From Actinomyces succiniciruminis (GTDB taxonomy: Bacteria > Actinomycetota > Actinomycetes > Actinomycetales > Actinomycetaceae): a stretch of DNA of 36,898 bases. Position 1 is the first letter of the stretch. Every line of letters begins with the position of its first letter. The stretch lies in the NCBI RefSeq assembly GCF_900002405.1, contig NZ_LK995494.1:1-36898 (forward strand). The letters are read 5' to 3'. The notes under the pieces were generated by a model that saw nothing but the letters and a program-made list of their open reading frames with translations, had not been told where the DNA came from and did not search any database. The position numbers and the translations under genes were made by a program. Below, in pieces: positions 24,188-33,453 of the stretch.

Positions 24188-26440
24188 TCAGTCCCGCGAC
24201 GGCCGCAGGAAGATGGCGCCCATCGGGGGGACCCGCAGCTGCACCGAGGCCGGGCGACCGTTCCAGGGCAGCTCCTCGGCCTCGACGTGCCCGAGGTTGC
24301 CCACGCCGGAGCCGCCGTACTCGGGGGCGTCGGTGTTGATGACCTCGTCCCAGCCGCCGGCGAAGGGCAGGCCCACCCGGTAGCCCTCGTGCGGGGTGCC
24401 GGCGAAGTTGACGATCACCGCCACCAGGTCCGAACGCCCGTCCGGCCCGGTGCCCTTGCGCAGGTAGGACAGCACGTTGTGGTCGCCGTCGCCGGCCTCA
24501 ATCCACTCGAAGCCCCGGTGGGAGAAGTCATCGGCCCACAGGGCGGGGGAGGCCTTGTAGAAGGCGTTCAGATCGCTGACGAGCCGCAGCAGCCCGGTGT
24601 GACCGGGGTCGTCCAGGATCCACCAGTCCAGGGAGTTGTCCGAGTTCCACTCGGCGCCCTGCCCGAACTCCTGCCCCATGAACAGCAGCTGCTTGCCGGG
24701 GTGGGACCACTGGTAGGCGTACAGGGCGCGCAGACCGGCCAACTCCTGCCAGGCGTCACCCGGCATCTTGGACAGCAGTGAGCCCTTGCCGTGCACGACC
24801 TCGTCGTGGCTCAGCGGCAGGATGAACTGTTCGGAGAATGCGTACACCAGGGAGAAGGTCAGCTCCCCGTGGTGGTAGCGGCGGTTGATGGGCTCCTCGG
24901 CCAGGTAGCGCAGGGTGTCGTTCATCCACCCCATGTTCCACTTCAGGCCGAAGCCCAGCCCACCGTACTCGGTGGGGGCGGTGACGCCCGGCCAGGCGGT
25001 GGACTCCTCGGCGATCATGACCGTGCCGGGGTTCTTCCGGTAGGCGGTGGCGGTGGCCTCCTGCAGGAAGCTGATCGCCTCCAGGTTCTCCCGGCCGCCG
25101 AACTGGTTGGGGTGCCACTGGCCCTCCTCGCGGGAGTAGTCCAGGTAGAGCATGGAGGCGACGGCGTCCACGCGCAGGCCGTCTACGTGGAACTCGCCCA
25201 GCCAGTAAAGGGCGTTGGCCACCAGGAAGTTGCGCACCTCGTTGCGGCCGAAGTTGAACACGTAGGTGCCCCAGTCGGGGTGCTCGCCGCGCTGCGGGTC
25301 CGGGTCCTCATACAGGGCGGTGCCGTCGAAGCGCGCCAGCGCCCACTCGTCCTTGGGGAAGTGGGCGGGCACCCAGTCCAGGATGACGCCGATGCCGGCC
25401 TGGTGGAGCTGGTCCACCAGGTAGCGGAAGTCATCCGGGGTGCCGAAGCGGGCGGTCGGGGCGTAGTAGCCGGAGACCTGGTAGCCCCAGGAGCCCCCGA
25501 AGGGGTGCTCGGCCACGGGCATGAACTCCACGTGGGTGAAGCCGGCGTCCTTGACGTAGGGCACCAGCTCGTCGGCCAGGCCCCGGTAGCCCAGGCCCTG
25601 CCGCCAGGAGCCGATGTGCACCTCGTACACGCTCATCGGTCCGGAGTGCGGGTCGGTGACCGCACGGTGGGACATCCACTCCTCGTCGTTCCACTCGTGG
25701 AAGCGGTCGGTGACCACGGAGGCGGTGGCGGGCGGCACCTCGGTGGCGCGCGCCATGGGGTCGGCCTTCTGGTGCCAGGAGCCGTCCTGGAAGCACAGCT
25801 CGAACTTGTAGCGGGCGCCCACGCCCACGCCGGGAATGAACAGCTCCCACACGCCGGAGGCGCCCAGGGAGCGCATGGCGGAGGCGGTGCCGTCCCAGTA
25901 GTTGAAGTCGCCCACCACGCGCACGGCCCGCGCGTTGGGCGCCCACACCGCGAAGGCAACGCCGTCGACATCTCCCATGGTGCCGGAGTAGTGCTTCAGG
26001 TGCGCGCCCAGCACCTCCCACAGCTCCTCGTGGCGGCCCTCGGAGATGAGGTAGGTGTCCATCTCACCCAGGGTCGGCAGGAAGCGGTAGGGGTCGTCGA
26101 CGGTGATGGTCTCCTCCCCGTAGGTCACCTCGATGCGGTAGTCCGGGATCTCATCCCCGGGGACGACGGCGACCCACACGCCGTCCTGCTCATGGCGGGC
26201 GGGGAAGGAACCCTCCGGAGTGACCACGACGACGGCGTCGGCGAGGTGGCGCACGGTGCGGATGGTTACGCCGTCGGCGCCCACATGGGCGCCAAGCACC
26301 TCATGCGGATTGTGGTAGCGGCCGTAGGCGACATCCGCGAGGACCCAGGGGTCCACGGGGACTGGCGCGGGGCCAGTGGCCTGCGGCGGCGGGGCGTCGT
26401 TGGATTCGGGGGCGGGCTCGGGGCTGGTGACGTCGGTCAT
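24188..26440 (-). CDS. glgB: 1,4-alpha-glucan branching enzyme
   Basis: Introduces alpha-1,6 branches into the linear glucan made by GlgE. The protein has 750 residues, with an acidic Pro-rich N-terminal tail (about 35 residues), two N-terminal beta domains ([36 protein letters not shown]), the GH13 barrel and a C-terminal beta domain. Catalytic segments are [17 protein letters not shown] (nucleophile Asp), [12 protein letters not shown] (acid Glu) and [22 protein letters not shown] 26440 is preferred over an in-frame start at 26494 because GGGAGAG lies 8-14 nt before it and the upstream codons cover the promoter TATAAA. It is last in the glgE-treS-mak-glgB series, 111 bp after mak, and has its own probable promoter. 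Confidence 0.97.
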   Translation of the reverse strand: MTDVTSPEPAPESNDAPPPQATGPAPVPVDPWVLADVAYGRYHNPHEVLGAHVGADGVTIRTVRHLADAVVVVTPEGSFPARHEQDGVWVAVVPGDEIPDYRIEVTYGEETITVDDPYRFLPTLGEMDTYLISEGRHEELWEVLGAHLKHYSGTMGDVDGVAFAVWAPNARAVRVVGDFNYWDGTASAMRSLGASGVWELFIPGVGVGARYKFELCFQDGSWHQKADPMARATEVPPATASVVTDRFHEWNDEEWMSHRAVTDPHSGPMSVYEVHIGSWRQGLGYRGLADELVPYVKDAGFTHVEFMPVAEHPFGGSWGYQVSGYYAPTARFGTPDDFRYLVDQLHQAGIGVILDWVPAHFPKDEWALARFDGTALYEDPDPQRGEHPDWGTYVFNFGRNEVRNFLVANALYWLGEFHVDGLRVDAVASMLYLDYSREEGQWHPNQFGGRENLEAISFLQEATATAYRKNPGTVMIAEESTAWPGVTAPTEYGGLGFGLKWNMGWMNDTLRYLAEEPINRRYHHGELTFSLVYAFSEQFILPLSHDEVVHGKGSLLSKMPGDAWQELAGLRALYAYQWSHPGKQLLFMGQEFGQGAEWNSDNSLDWWILDDPGHTGLLRLVSDLNAFYKASPALWADDFSHRGFEWIEAGDGDHNVLSYLRKGTGPDGRSDLVAVIVNFAGTPHEGYRVGLPFAGGWDEVINTDAPEYGGSGVGNLGHVEAEELPWNGRPASVQLRVPPMGAIFLRPSRD

Positions 26441-26479
26441 GTTCTCACTCTCCCATGCGGTGACCGGCTGAGGGGGGAC

Positions 26480-26485
26480 TTTATA
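26480..26485 (-). promoter_or_regulatory. Possible glgB promoter -10 box
   Basis: TATAAA on the minus strand lies 40 nt before the glgB start, in the 111-bp gap after mak. It would allow glgB to be expressed independently of the upstream genes. No clear -35 was found. Confidence 0.5.
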
Positions 26486-26551
26486 CCGGTGCAACCCGGC
26501 GTGGACGAATATGTCTCACGCCGCCGGGTGGGCGGCGCGGGACACGAACGG

Positions 26552-28018
26552 TCAGGTGGTCAGAATCATCTTGATCCCGTGCAACGGGATGGCGACCCAA
26601 TCGGGGCGGTTGCGCGCCTCATAGACCGCCTCGTACAGGGCCTTGTCGAGTTCGAGGGCGTTCAGCAACGTGGTCTCCCGGCGGCCGGGTCGGGCGGCCT
26701 GGGCGGGGGCCGACGTCGGGGCGGCGGACCAGTAGCCGTCCAGGAAGGCGCCGCGCACCGCGCCCAACCAGTCGGGGTGGGTGGCGTGGCCAACCTCGGC
26801 CGCGTAGTCGAAGGAGCGCAGCATGCCGGCCACATCCCGCAGCGGCTGATCGGGGCGGCTGCGCTCGGCCAGCGGGCGCAGCGGCTCGCCTTCGAAGTCC
26901 AGTACATACCAGCGGTCCTCCTCGACGGCGTGCAGCACCTGACCCAGGTGGTAGTCGCCGTGTACCCGGGTAGCCGGCTCCAGCCGGTCCAGTGCCGCCA
27001 GTTCGGCCAGCACTGCCTCCACGCGTGCGCGCAGGCTCGGCAGCCGGCTCTCTAGCTCGGGCACCTCGTCCATCGCCCAGTGGGCCCGCGCGCGCAGCGC
27101 CGCGGCCAACTCGGTGGGGGAGGGCGGCGCGGTGGTGCCCAGGGCGGAGGCCAGGTGGGTGTGCATCTGGGCGGTGGTGTCGCCCAGGTCCCGTGCCAGG
27201 GCCAGGGCCCGCTCGCGCTGCGGGCCGGCGTCGTCGGCGGCGGCGAGCGCGCAGAACAGCTCGAAGCCGTCGTCTGCGCGGGGTACGAAGGTGCAGGCCA
27301 CGCCCGCATCCGCGGTGTGCTCGGCGCCGTCCGCATCGGCCCAGGTCAGCGTCGTCCACGCCACCGGGGTGCGTACCCGGTCCCAGCCGTCGCGGGCCAG
27401 CGCCACCGACACCTCCACGTCCGGGTTGCGGCCGGGTGCGAGCACCCGGAACAGCTTCACGATCAGGTCTCCGGTGGCGGCGTCGGCGTCTCCCGCCGCC
27501 GGGGCATCGCCGGGGGCGGGCATAACCACCGAGGTGTTGGACTGCTCGCCGGTGGTCACCCGCAACCGTTCGGCGCGCTCGGCGATGGCCAGCGCCCCGT
27601 TGTCCCCCAGGGTGGTGCCGGCGTCCAGGGCGGAGTTGGCCCAGGCACGCCAGAAGCGCGGGTGATGGGCGCCCTCCACCAGCGCCACCGGCTCGCCGTC
27701 GGGCCCGGGCATCACGAAGCCCTCGTTGCCGGCCGCCTCCCCGGCGGTGGAGAAGCCGGCCAGTGCGGCGGCTGGTTCAAGCACCAGTGGCACATGCACC
27801 AGCACCGGCGTCCCCTCTCCACGGGGTACGGCAACCAGCAGGTCGCGCACGCCGTCGGCCAGCTCCCAGCGGCCCGCGATTCGCAGCGGCCCGCCGGCCG
27901 GCTCGCCCTTGAGCGGATACCAACGGCGCTGCCCCATCCAGTCCGCGAGCGCCGCCAGCAGGGCGGCGTCATCGGGCCAGGCCGGGGCGGCCCGTCCGGT
28001 AACCATCGGGTTGCTCAT
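26552..28018 (-). CDS. mak: Maltokinase
   Basis: Phosphorylates maltose with ATP to alpha-maltose-1-phosphate, the donor for GlgE. The protein has 488 residues, slightly longer than mycobacterial Pep2/Mak (about 455). The N-terminal cap domain is recognisable from ALADWMGQRRWYPLKGEP. The kinase fold carries the catalytic loop RVHGDYHLGQVLHAVEED and the metal-binding VLDFEGEPLRPLAERS, as in the aminoglycoside-phosphotransferase superfamily. The end (ELDKALYEAVYEARNRPDWVAIP) is typical of maltokinases. The start overlaps the TreS stop by 4 nt (ATGA), consistent with the known TreS-Mak complex or fusion in other actinobacteria. The middle region is Ala-rich and less conserved. Confidence 0.95.
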   Translation of the reverse strand: MSNPMVTGRAAPAWPDDAALLAALADWMGQRRWYPLKGEPAGGPLRIAGRWELADGVRDLLVAVPRGEGTPVLVHVPLVLEPAAALAGFSTAGEAAGNEGFVMPGPDGEPVALVEGAHHPRFWRAWANSALDAGTTLGDNGALAIAERAERLRVTTGEQSNTSVVMPAPGDAPAAGDADAATGDLIVKLFRVLAPGRNPDVEVSVALARDGWDRVRTPVAWTTLTWADADGAEHTADAGVACTFVPRADDGFELFCALAAADDAGPQRERALALARDLGDTTAQMHTHLASALGTTAPPSPTELAAALRARAHWAMDEVPELESRLPSLRARVEAVLAELAALDRLEPATRVHGDYHLGQVLHAVEEDRWYVLDFEGEPLRPLAERSRPDQPLRDVAGMLRSFDYAAEVGHATHPDWLGAVRGAFLDGYWSAAPTSAPAQAARPGRRETTLLNALELDKALYEAVYEARNRPDWVAIPLHGIKMILTT

Positions 28019-29751
28019 CTCTCCTCCTCACGGTTCGGGGCGGCGGCCAGCCACCAGTAGCCGCGCGCCGGCAATGTGACCGTCAGCCTCCCCCGGGTGT
28101 CGACGGCGGGTGGTGCGGCATGCGGGCGGGTCGCCAGCACGGTGCGTGTGGCCCACCCGGCCAGTTCGGGCAACTCCACGCCCGCCTCGACGGGGCGGTC
28201 GGCCAGGTTTGCCAGGCACACCAGCGTCTGGCAAACCTCCCGGCCGGCGGCCGCGGGGTCCTCGGTGCGAGTATGCGCCAGGACGGCAGGGTCGGATACT
28301 TCGCGCAGCTGGAAGTCCCCGCGCCCCAGCACCGGGTGCTCGCGCCGCACCCGCAGCACGCGGCGCAGGAAGTGCAGCAGCGAGTCGGGGTCCGCCAGGG
28401 CGTCGGCCACACAGCGGTCGGCGTAGTTGTCGGCGTCGATCAGCGGCAGGGTGAGCGCGGCGGGGTCCGCGCAGGCGGAGAAGCCCATATTCGCCGAGCG
28501 GTCCCACTGCATGGGGGTGCGCACGGCGTCCCGGTCGGGCAGCCAGATGTTCTCGCCCATGGCGATCTCGTCGCCGTAGTACAGGCAGGGAGAGCCGGGC
28601 AGGGACAGCAGCAGCACGTGCGCCAGCTCCAGCTCGGCCCGCGAGTCTCCCAACAGCGGGGCCAGGCGCCGGCGGATACCGACGTTGGCGCGCATGCGGT
28701 CCTGTGGCGCATACCAGCGGTACATGCGCTCGCGTTCGGCGTCGGTGACCATTTCCAGGGTCAACTCGTCGTGGTTGCGCAGGAAGGTGCCCCACTGGCC
28801 GTGCGCCGGGATCGGCGGAGTCTCTCGGAGCACGTCGCGGATCGCGGTGGCCGTTCCCTCGCGCAGCGCGGAGAAGATGCGCGGCATGACGGGGAAGTGG
28901 AAGCACATGGTGCATTCGGGAGCGTCCGGGCTGCCGAAGTATGCCACCACGTCGGCCGGCCACTGGTTGGCCTCCGCGATGGTGATGGTTCCGGGGAACT
29001 CCCGGTCGAGCATTTCGCGCAGCCCGGCGATCAGGCGGTGGGTGCCCGGCAGGTTCTCACAGTTGGTGCCCTCCTCCTCCACCAGGTAGGGGATGGCGTC
29101 CAGGCGGAACCCGTCCACCCCGGTGCGCGCCCAGAAGCGCACCACCTCGTGCACCGCGGCCACTACGGCCGGGTTGTTGTAGTTCAGGTCCGGCTGGTGG
29201 GAGAAGAAGCGGTGCCAGAAGTACTGACCGCGCACCTCGTCGTAGGTCCAGTTGGAGCGCTCGGTGTCCACGAAGATGATGCGGGCATCGGCGTAACCGG
29301 AGTCGTCGTCGGCCCACACATAGAAGTCCCCGTAAGGGCCGTCCGGGTCGCGGCGGGACGCCTCGAACCAGGGGTGGGCGGCGGAGGTGTGGTTGAGCAC
29401 CATGTCGATCACGATGCGGATGCCCCGCTCGTGGGCGGACGCCACCAGGGCACGGAAGTCGTCCATGGTCCCGTAGCGGGGATCGATGCCGGTGTAGTCG
29501 GCGATGTCGTAGCCGCCGTCGCGCATGGGCGAGGGGTAGAAGGGCGGGATCCAGATCGCATCCACACCCAGCCAGGCCAGGTAGTCCAGTCGGGAGGTCA
29601 GGCCGCGAAAGTCACCGACGCCGTCGGCATCGGAGTCCGCGAAGGAGCGCAACAGCGCCTCATAGAACACCGCGGTGCGGAACCAGTCCGGGTCTGGGCG
29701 CAGGCCCGGCCGCGGCTGCGCGGGCAGGACGGGAACACCGGGAACGGTCAC
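28015..29751 (-). CDS. treS: Trehalose synthase (maltose alpha-D-glucosyltransferase)
   Basis: Interconverts trehalose and maltose, feeding maltose to maltokinase. The protein has 578 residues, the normal length for TreS without a fused kinase. GH13 features are DWFRTAVFYEALLRSFADSD near the N-terminus, YLAWLGVDAIWIPPFYPSPM, DMVLNHTS, GFRLDAIPYLVEEEGTNCEN (nucleophile Asp), ITIAEANQWPADV (acid Glu) and FLRNHDELTLEMV. The GTG start is preceded by AAGGAG. It lies 48 bp after glgE and overlaps mak by 4 nt. Isomaltulose synthase and oligo-1,6-glucosidase are relatives, but the EEEGTNCENLP and NHDELTLEM segments and the partner genes favour TreS. Confidence 0.96.
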   Translation of the reverse strand: MTVPGVPVLPAQPRPGLRPDPDWFRTAVFYEALLRSFADSDADGVGDFRGLTSRLDYLAWLGVDAIWIPPFYPSPMRDGGYDIADYTGIDPRYGTMDDFRALVASAHERGIRIVIDMVLNHTSAAHPWFEASRRDPDGPYGDFYVWADDDSGYADARIIFVDTERSNWTYDEVRGQYFWHRFFSHQPDLNYNNPAVVAAVHEVVRFWARTGVDGFRLDAIPYLVEEEGTNCENLPGTHRLIAGLREMLDREFPGTITIAEANQWPADVVAYFGSPDAPECTMCFHFPVMPRIFSALREGTATAIRDVLRETPPIPAHGQWGTFLRNHDELTLEMVTDAERERMYRWYAPQDRMRANVGIRRRLAPLLGDSRAELELAHVLLLSLPGSPCLYYGDEIAMGENIWLPDRDAVRTPMQWDRSANMGFSACADPAALTLPLIDADNYADRCVADALADPDSLLHFLRRVLRVRREHPVLGRGDFQLREVSDPAVLAHTRTEDPAAAGREVCQTLVCLANLADRPVEAGVELPELAGWATRTVLATRPHAAPPAVDTRGRLTVTLPARGYWWLAAAPNREEER

Positions 29752-29799
29752 GGGGCTCCTTTTACTGGTTGGCAGTTGAGTGGTGGATGGGCGCGGCCG

Positions 29800-31911
29800 T
29801 CACAGGGGCTCGACGGAGAAGACGTGGGCGACACGGCCCGCGAAGGGGTCCAGGCGCACGTAGTTCTGCCCCGACCACTCGTAGGTGTCCCCGGTGAGTT
29901 CGTCCGTGACGCGCAGCACCGGCCGGGACCCATCCACCCAGCCGGGCAGACCCAACTGCTCCAGGTTCAGGTAGACCTCGCCCTCGCGGGCGCCGTAGGG
30001 GTCCAGGTTGACGATCGTGAGGACCACGTCGTCCTTACCGGTGGCGGAGTGGGCGGCGTCCACCCGCTTGGAGTAGGCGATCAGCGACTCGTCGCTGGTG
30101 GCGTGGAACCAGACGTCGCGCAGCTGCTGCAGCGCCGGGTGGGCGTGACGGGCGGCGTTCAGGCGGGTGAGCAGATCCTCAATGCCGTTGACGCGGGCCG
30201 CCCCGAAGTCACGCTGCTTGAACTCGTACTTCTCGTTGTCGATCTGCTCCTCGAAGCCGGGACGCGGTACCGACTCGGCCAGCTCGTAGCCGGAGTAAAT
30301 GCCCCAGCTGGGCGACATGGTGGCGGCCAGCACGGCCCGCAGCTTGAAGGCGGGCACCTTCCCGTTGGTCATGAAGGGGGTGAGGATGTCGTGCGTGGTG
30401 GGCCAGAAGGTGGGGCGCAGGATGTGCGCGGTCTCCTGGGACAACTCCACCAGGTAGTCCGTCAGCTCCTGCTTGGTGTTGCGCCAGGCGAAGTAGGTGT
30501 AGGACTGGTGGAAGCCGATCTTCGCCAGGGTGCGCATCATCGCCGGGCGGGTGAAGGCCTCCGCCAGGAACAGCACCTCAGGGTTGTCCGCACGCACCTG
30601 CCGGATCAGCCGCTGCCAGAAGGGCAGGGGCTTGGTGTGTGGGTTGTCCACCCGGAAGATCGTCACCCCGTGGCTGATCCAGGTGCGCACCACCTGGAGG
30701 ATCGCCTGGTAGATGCCCTCCGGGTCGTTGTCGAAGTTGAGGGGGTAGATGTCCTGGTACTTCTTGGGCGGGTTCTCCGCGTAGGCGATCGACCCGTCGG
30801 CCAGGACGGTGAACCACTCGGGGTGCTCGGTCACCCAGGGGTGGTCGGGCGAGCACTGCAGGGCCAGGTCGAGGGCCACCTCCATGCCGAGCTCGCGCGC
30901 GCGCATGACGAGGGCGTCGAAGTCCTCGAAGGTGCCCAGCTCAGGGTTGATGGCGTCGTGCCCGCCGTCGGGCGAGCCGATGCCGTAGGGGGAGCCCGGG
31001 TCGTCGGGGCGGGCGTTGAGCGTGTTGTTGCGGCCCTTGCGGTTGGTGGTGCCGATGGGGGAGACCGGGGTCAGGTACAGCACGTCGAAGCCCATGGCCG
31101 CGATCCGGTCCAGCCGTTGGGCGGCCGTCTGCAGGGTGCCGCTGTGCCAGTTCCCCTGCTCGTCACGGTGCGCGCCCAGGGAGCGGGGGAAGATCTCGTA
31201 CCAGGAGCCGGCCAGGGCGCGGCGGCGGTCCACCTGCAGCGGGTAGGTGGCGGACGGGGAGACGTGGTCGCGCAGCGGCAGCCGGTCCAGGACCGCCATC
31301 ACCTCCCCGGCCAGCCCGGCGGCCAGGCGGTCCGTGGGGGAGGCGGACTCGTCGCGCAGGGCGGCGGCGGCGGCGCGCAGCACCTCGGTGTCGGCCGCAT
31401 CGCGGCCCGGGACGGCGGCCGCCCGCTCCATCACCCGGGCGCCCTCCTCCAGCATGAGGGCGACGTCGACGCCGGCGGGCACCTTCACGCCGGCGTCGTG
31501 CGCCCAGGTGCCGTAGGGGTCCGACCAGCCCTCCACGCGGATGCCCCAGTCGCCCGGGGCGTCGGCGGCCAGGCGCGCCTCGTAGCGGTCCAGCCCGATG
31601 CCGACCTCGTACATGCGTGCGCTGGGGCCGTCGCTGCCGTCGGGGCGAACCAGGACGGCGGTCGCGCCGAAGCGGTCATGCCCCTCCCGGAACACGGTGG
31701 CGCGGATCGGGAAGACCTCGTCCGGCACCGCCTTGGCCGGCCAACGCCCGTCCTCGATGACGGGGAAGACCTCGGTTACCGGGATGCGGCCCACCGGCGC
31801 GTATGGGGCCGGCAGTGGGACCTGGGCGGACGGCGGAGCCGTCGGGTCGGCGGGGGCTACGTGGCTGGTGGGCGTCGTCTTCGCCGCGCGCGGCGTCGTG
31901 TTAGGGGTCAC
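29800..31911 (-). CDS. glgE: Alpha-1,4-glucan:maltose-1-phosphate maltosyltransferase
   Basis: Extends alpha-1,4-glucan by adding maltosyl units from maltose-1-phosphate. The protein has 703 residues, typical for the GH13_3 family. Catalytic residues are the nucleophile D422 in FRVDNPHTKPLPFW and the acid E451 in FLAEAFTRPAM. Other marks are WYEIFPRSLGA, GFDVLYLTPVSPIG, and EFKQRDFGAARVNGIEDLLTR near the C-terminus. An N-terminal tail of about 40 Thr/Pro-rich residues precedes the first beta domain. GTG 31911 is chosen because a TACGCT -10 box (31923-31918) ends 6 nt before it, giving a leaderless transcript. Starting at 32013 would run through that promoter. It is the first gene of the glgE-treS-mak-glgB series. 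Confidence 0.96.
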   Translation of the reverse strand: MTPNTTPRAAKTTPTSHVAPADPTAPPSAQVPLPAPYAPVGRIPVTEVFPVIEDGRWPAKAVPDEVFPIRATVFREGHDRFGATAVLVRPDGSDGPSARMYEVGIGLDRYEARLAADAPGDWGIRVEGWSDPYGTWAHDAGVKVPAGVDVALMLEEGARVMERAAAVPGRDAADTEVLRAAAAALRDESASPTDRLAAGLAGEVMAVLDRLPLRDHVSPSATYPLQVDRRRALAGSWYEIFPRSLGAHRDEQGNWHSGTLQTAAQRLDRIAAMGFDVLYLTPVSPIGTTNRKGRNNTLNARPDDPGSPYGIGSPDGGHDAINPELGTFEDFDALVMRARELGMEVALDLALQCSPDHPWVTEHPEWFTVLADGSIAYAENPPKKYQDIYPLNFDNDPEGIYQAILQVVRTWISHGVTIFRVDNPHTKPLPFWQRLIRQVRADNPEVLFLAEAFTRPAMMRTLAKIGFHQSYTYFAWRNTKQELTDYLVELSQETAHILRPTFWPTTHDILTPFMTNGKVPAFKLRAVLAATMSPSWGIYSGYELAESVPRPGFEEQIDNEKYEFKQRDFGAARVNGIEDLLTRLNAARHAHPALQQLRDVWFHATSDESLIAYSKRVDAAHSATGKDDVVLTIVNLDPYGAREGEVYLNLEQLGLPGWVDGSRPVLRVTDELTGDTYEWSGQNYVRLDPFAGRVAHVFSVEPL

Positions 31912-31966
31912 AGCGCAAGCGTACCTGCCCGCGCGCGTGCGCGGGGCCGCCGCGGCATCGGGAAGA

Positions 31967-32167
31967 TTACGAGCGCCGATCGTTGCTTCGTGCCCACTTG
32001 GCCGCCAGGCCACCGGTGGCGCCGACGACGGGAGCGGCCAGCAGGATCAGCGGGGCATTTCCGCCGTGGCCGGTCGCGGCGGCGACGACGCAGACACCGG
32101 CCGCTACTGCACAAGTGGCCAGCACATGCCGCACCACGCGTGAACTGGATCGGCTCCGGCCGCTCAT
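31967..32167 (-). CDS. Small two-helix membrane protein, function unknown
   Basis: A 66-residue protein with a basic start (MSGRSRSSSRVVRH) and two hydrophobic segments, VLATCAVAAGVCVVAAATG and APLILLAAPVVGATGGLAAK, ending in a basic tail. It would form a short helical hairpin in the membrane. It begins 19 bp after the trpS stop on the same strand, so it is probably co-transcribed with trpS. The ribosome site (GAAGGGC) is moderate. No homologous family was recognised, and a chance reading frame is possible, though the topology is coherent. Confidence 0.55.
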   Translation of the reverse strand: MSGRSRSSSRVVRHVLATCAVAAGVCVVAAATGHGGNAPLILLAAPVVGATGGLAAKWARSNDRRS

Positions 32168-32186
32168 GGTTGCCCTTCTTCCCGGC

Positions 32187-33338
32187 TCAGTAGTTCATGT
32201 GCATGGCGGTGCGCACCGCGTCGAGGGTCTGCTCGGCCACCGCATTGGCCTTGGCGTTGCCGTCGGCCAGGACCTGCAGCAGGTAGTCCTCGTTGGCGGC
32301 CAGCTCGGCGCGGCGGGCACGGATGGGGGCGAAGAACTCGTTGACCGCCTCGGTGGTGATCCGCTTGAGCGTGCCGGCGCCGCCGTCGCCGATCTGCTCG
32401 GCCAGCGATTGCGGCTCCCCGGCCCCGCACAGGGAGGCCAGCGTCAGCAGATTCGCCACCTCCGGGCGGCCCTCGGGATCGTAGGTGATGTGACGGTCGG
32501 AGTCGGTCTTGGCCTTCTTGAGCGCCTTGGCGGTCTCGTCCGCACTCATGCGCAGCTCGATGGTGTTGTGACGCGACTTGCTCATCTTCTCCCCGTCCAG
32601 GCCCAACAGCAGCGGCGCCTCGGAGAGCAGCGCCTCCGGACGGCGGAAGACCGGGTGCTCCTTGACGGCCCGCCCATAGCGCTTGTCGAAGCGCTGGGCG
32701 ATCAGCCGGGCCTGCTCCAAGTGAGGCAGCTGGTCCTTGCCCACCGGCACCAGGTTGGCCTGGCAGAACAGGATGTCGGCGGCCTGGTGCACCGGGTAGG
32801 TGAGCATCAGCCCGGACATGGCGCGCCCGTCGGTGGCCTCCAGCTCGGCCTTGACCGTGGGGTTGCGGTGCAGCTCGGACTCGGTGACCAGCGACAGGAA
32901 CGGCAGCATCAGTTGGTTGGCGGCCGGGACGGCCGAGTGAGCGAAGATCGTGGACCTGCGCGGGTCCACCCCGACCGCCAGGGAGTCTGCCACCAGCGAC
33001 AGCACGCGCTCACGGATCGGGCCCACGCCGTCGCGGTCGGTGATCACCTGGTAGTCGGCCACCAGAATCCACGTGTCCACGCCCCGGTCCTGGATGCCCT
33101 TCCAGGAGTGCATGGTGCCGAAGTAGTGGCCCAGGTGCATGTTGCCCGTGGGACGCACACCCGTGAGCATCCGGTAGCGGCCGGGATTGACGTCCAGATC
33201 GGCCTCGATCTCGGCGCTGCGGGCCACCGAGCGGGCCAGCGAGGCGGCGTCGGTGGAGCGGGAAAGGACCTCACCGGCGTCCGCAGCCCCCTGGGAGTTG
33301 CTGGAGGGGCTGGTGGTGGTCATTTCGTGCTGCGTCAT
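32187..33338 (-). CDS. trpS: Tryptophanyl-tRNA synthetase
   Basis: Charges tRNA-Trp with tryptophan in the cytoplasm. It is a class I enzyme of 383 residues, with the HIGH-like motif GNMHLGHYFG and the KMSKS loop GLDGEKMSKS. Other family marks are TGVRPTGN, ILVADYQVITDR, PVHQAADILFCQANLVPVG and DQLPHLEQARLIA. The N-terminal 50 residues before the catalytic domain are Ser/Ala-rich. ATG 33338 is preferred over ATG 33347 and longer versions because a TAGGAT box (33351-33346) ends exactly 7 nt before it, predicting a leaderless message. A small membrane protein gene follows closely. Confidence 0.96.
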   Translation of the reverse strand: MTQHEMTTTSPSSNSQGAADAGEVLSRSTDAASLARSVARSAEIEADLDVNPGRYRMLTGVRPTGNMHLGHYFGTMHSWKGIQDRGVDTWILVADYQVITDRDGVGPIRERVLSLVADSLAVGVDPRRSTIFAHSAVPAANQLMLPFLSLVTESELHRNPTVKAELEATDGRAMSGLMLTYPVHQAADILFCQANLVPVGKDQLPHLEQARLIAQRFDKRYGRAVKEHPVFRRPEALLSEAPLLLGLDGEKMSKSRHNTIELRMSADETAKALKKAKTDSDRHITYDPEGRPEVANLLTLASLCGAGEPQSLAEQIGDGGAGTLKRITTEAVNEFFAPIRARRAELAANEDYLLQVLADGNAKANAVAEQTLDAVRTAMHMNY

Positions 33339-33378
33339 GGCGGACATCCTAAGGGGCGATGCCGAGCGGGCCGGAATC

Positions 33379-33438
33379 GTGTCTCCGGCGGCCGTCGGGC
33401 AAAACGCGGCCGCGGCGGCGGTTGCGCGGCGGAGACAC
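33379..33438 (-). terminator. Inverted repeat between glgX and trpS, possible terminator
   Basis: GTGTCTCCG (33379-33387) and its exact complement (33430-33438) enclose 42 nt that contain further GC-rich complementary pieces. It lies just after the glgX stop and before the leaderless trpS promoter, where a terminator would be expected. The long loop makes this uncertain. Confidence 0.4.
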
Positions 33439-33453
33439 AGGGGAGCAGCCCGC

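Noticed and set aside
28120-32193. 1357-codon open frame on the plus strand opposite treS and glgE
   Set aside because: It runs antisense to three well-recognised enzymes. In DNA this GC-rich the frame opposite a real gene is often open, and its Gly/Val/His/Gln-rich sequence has no domain.
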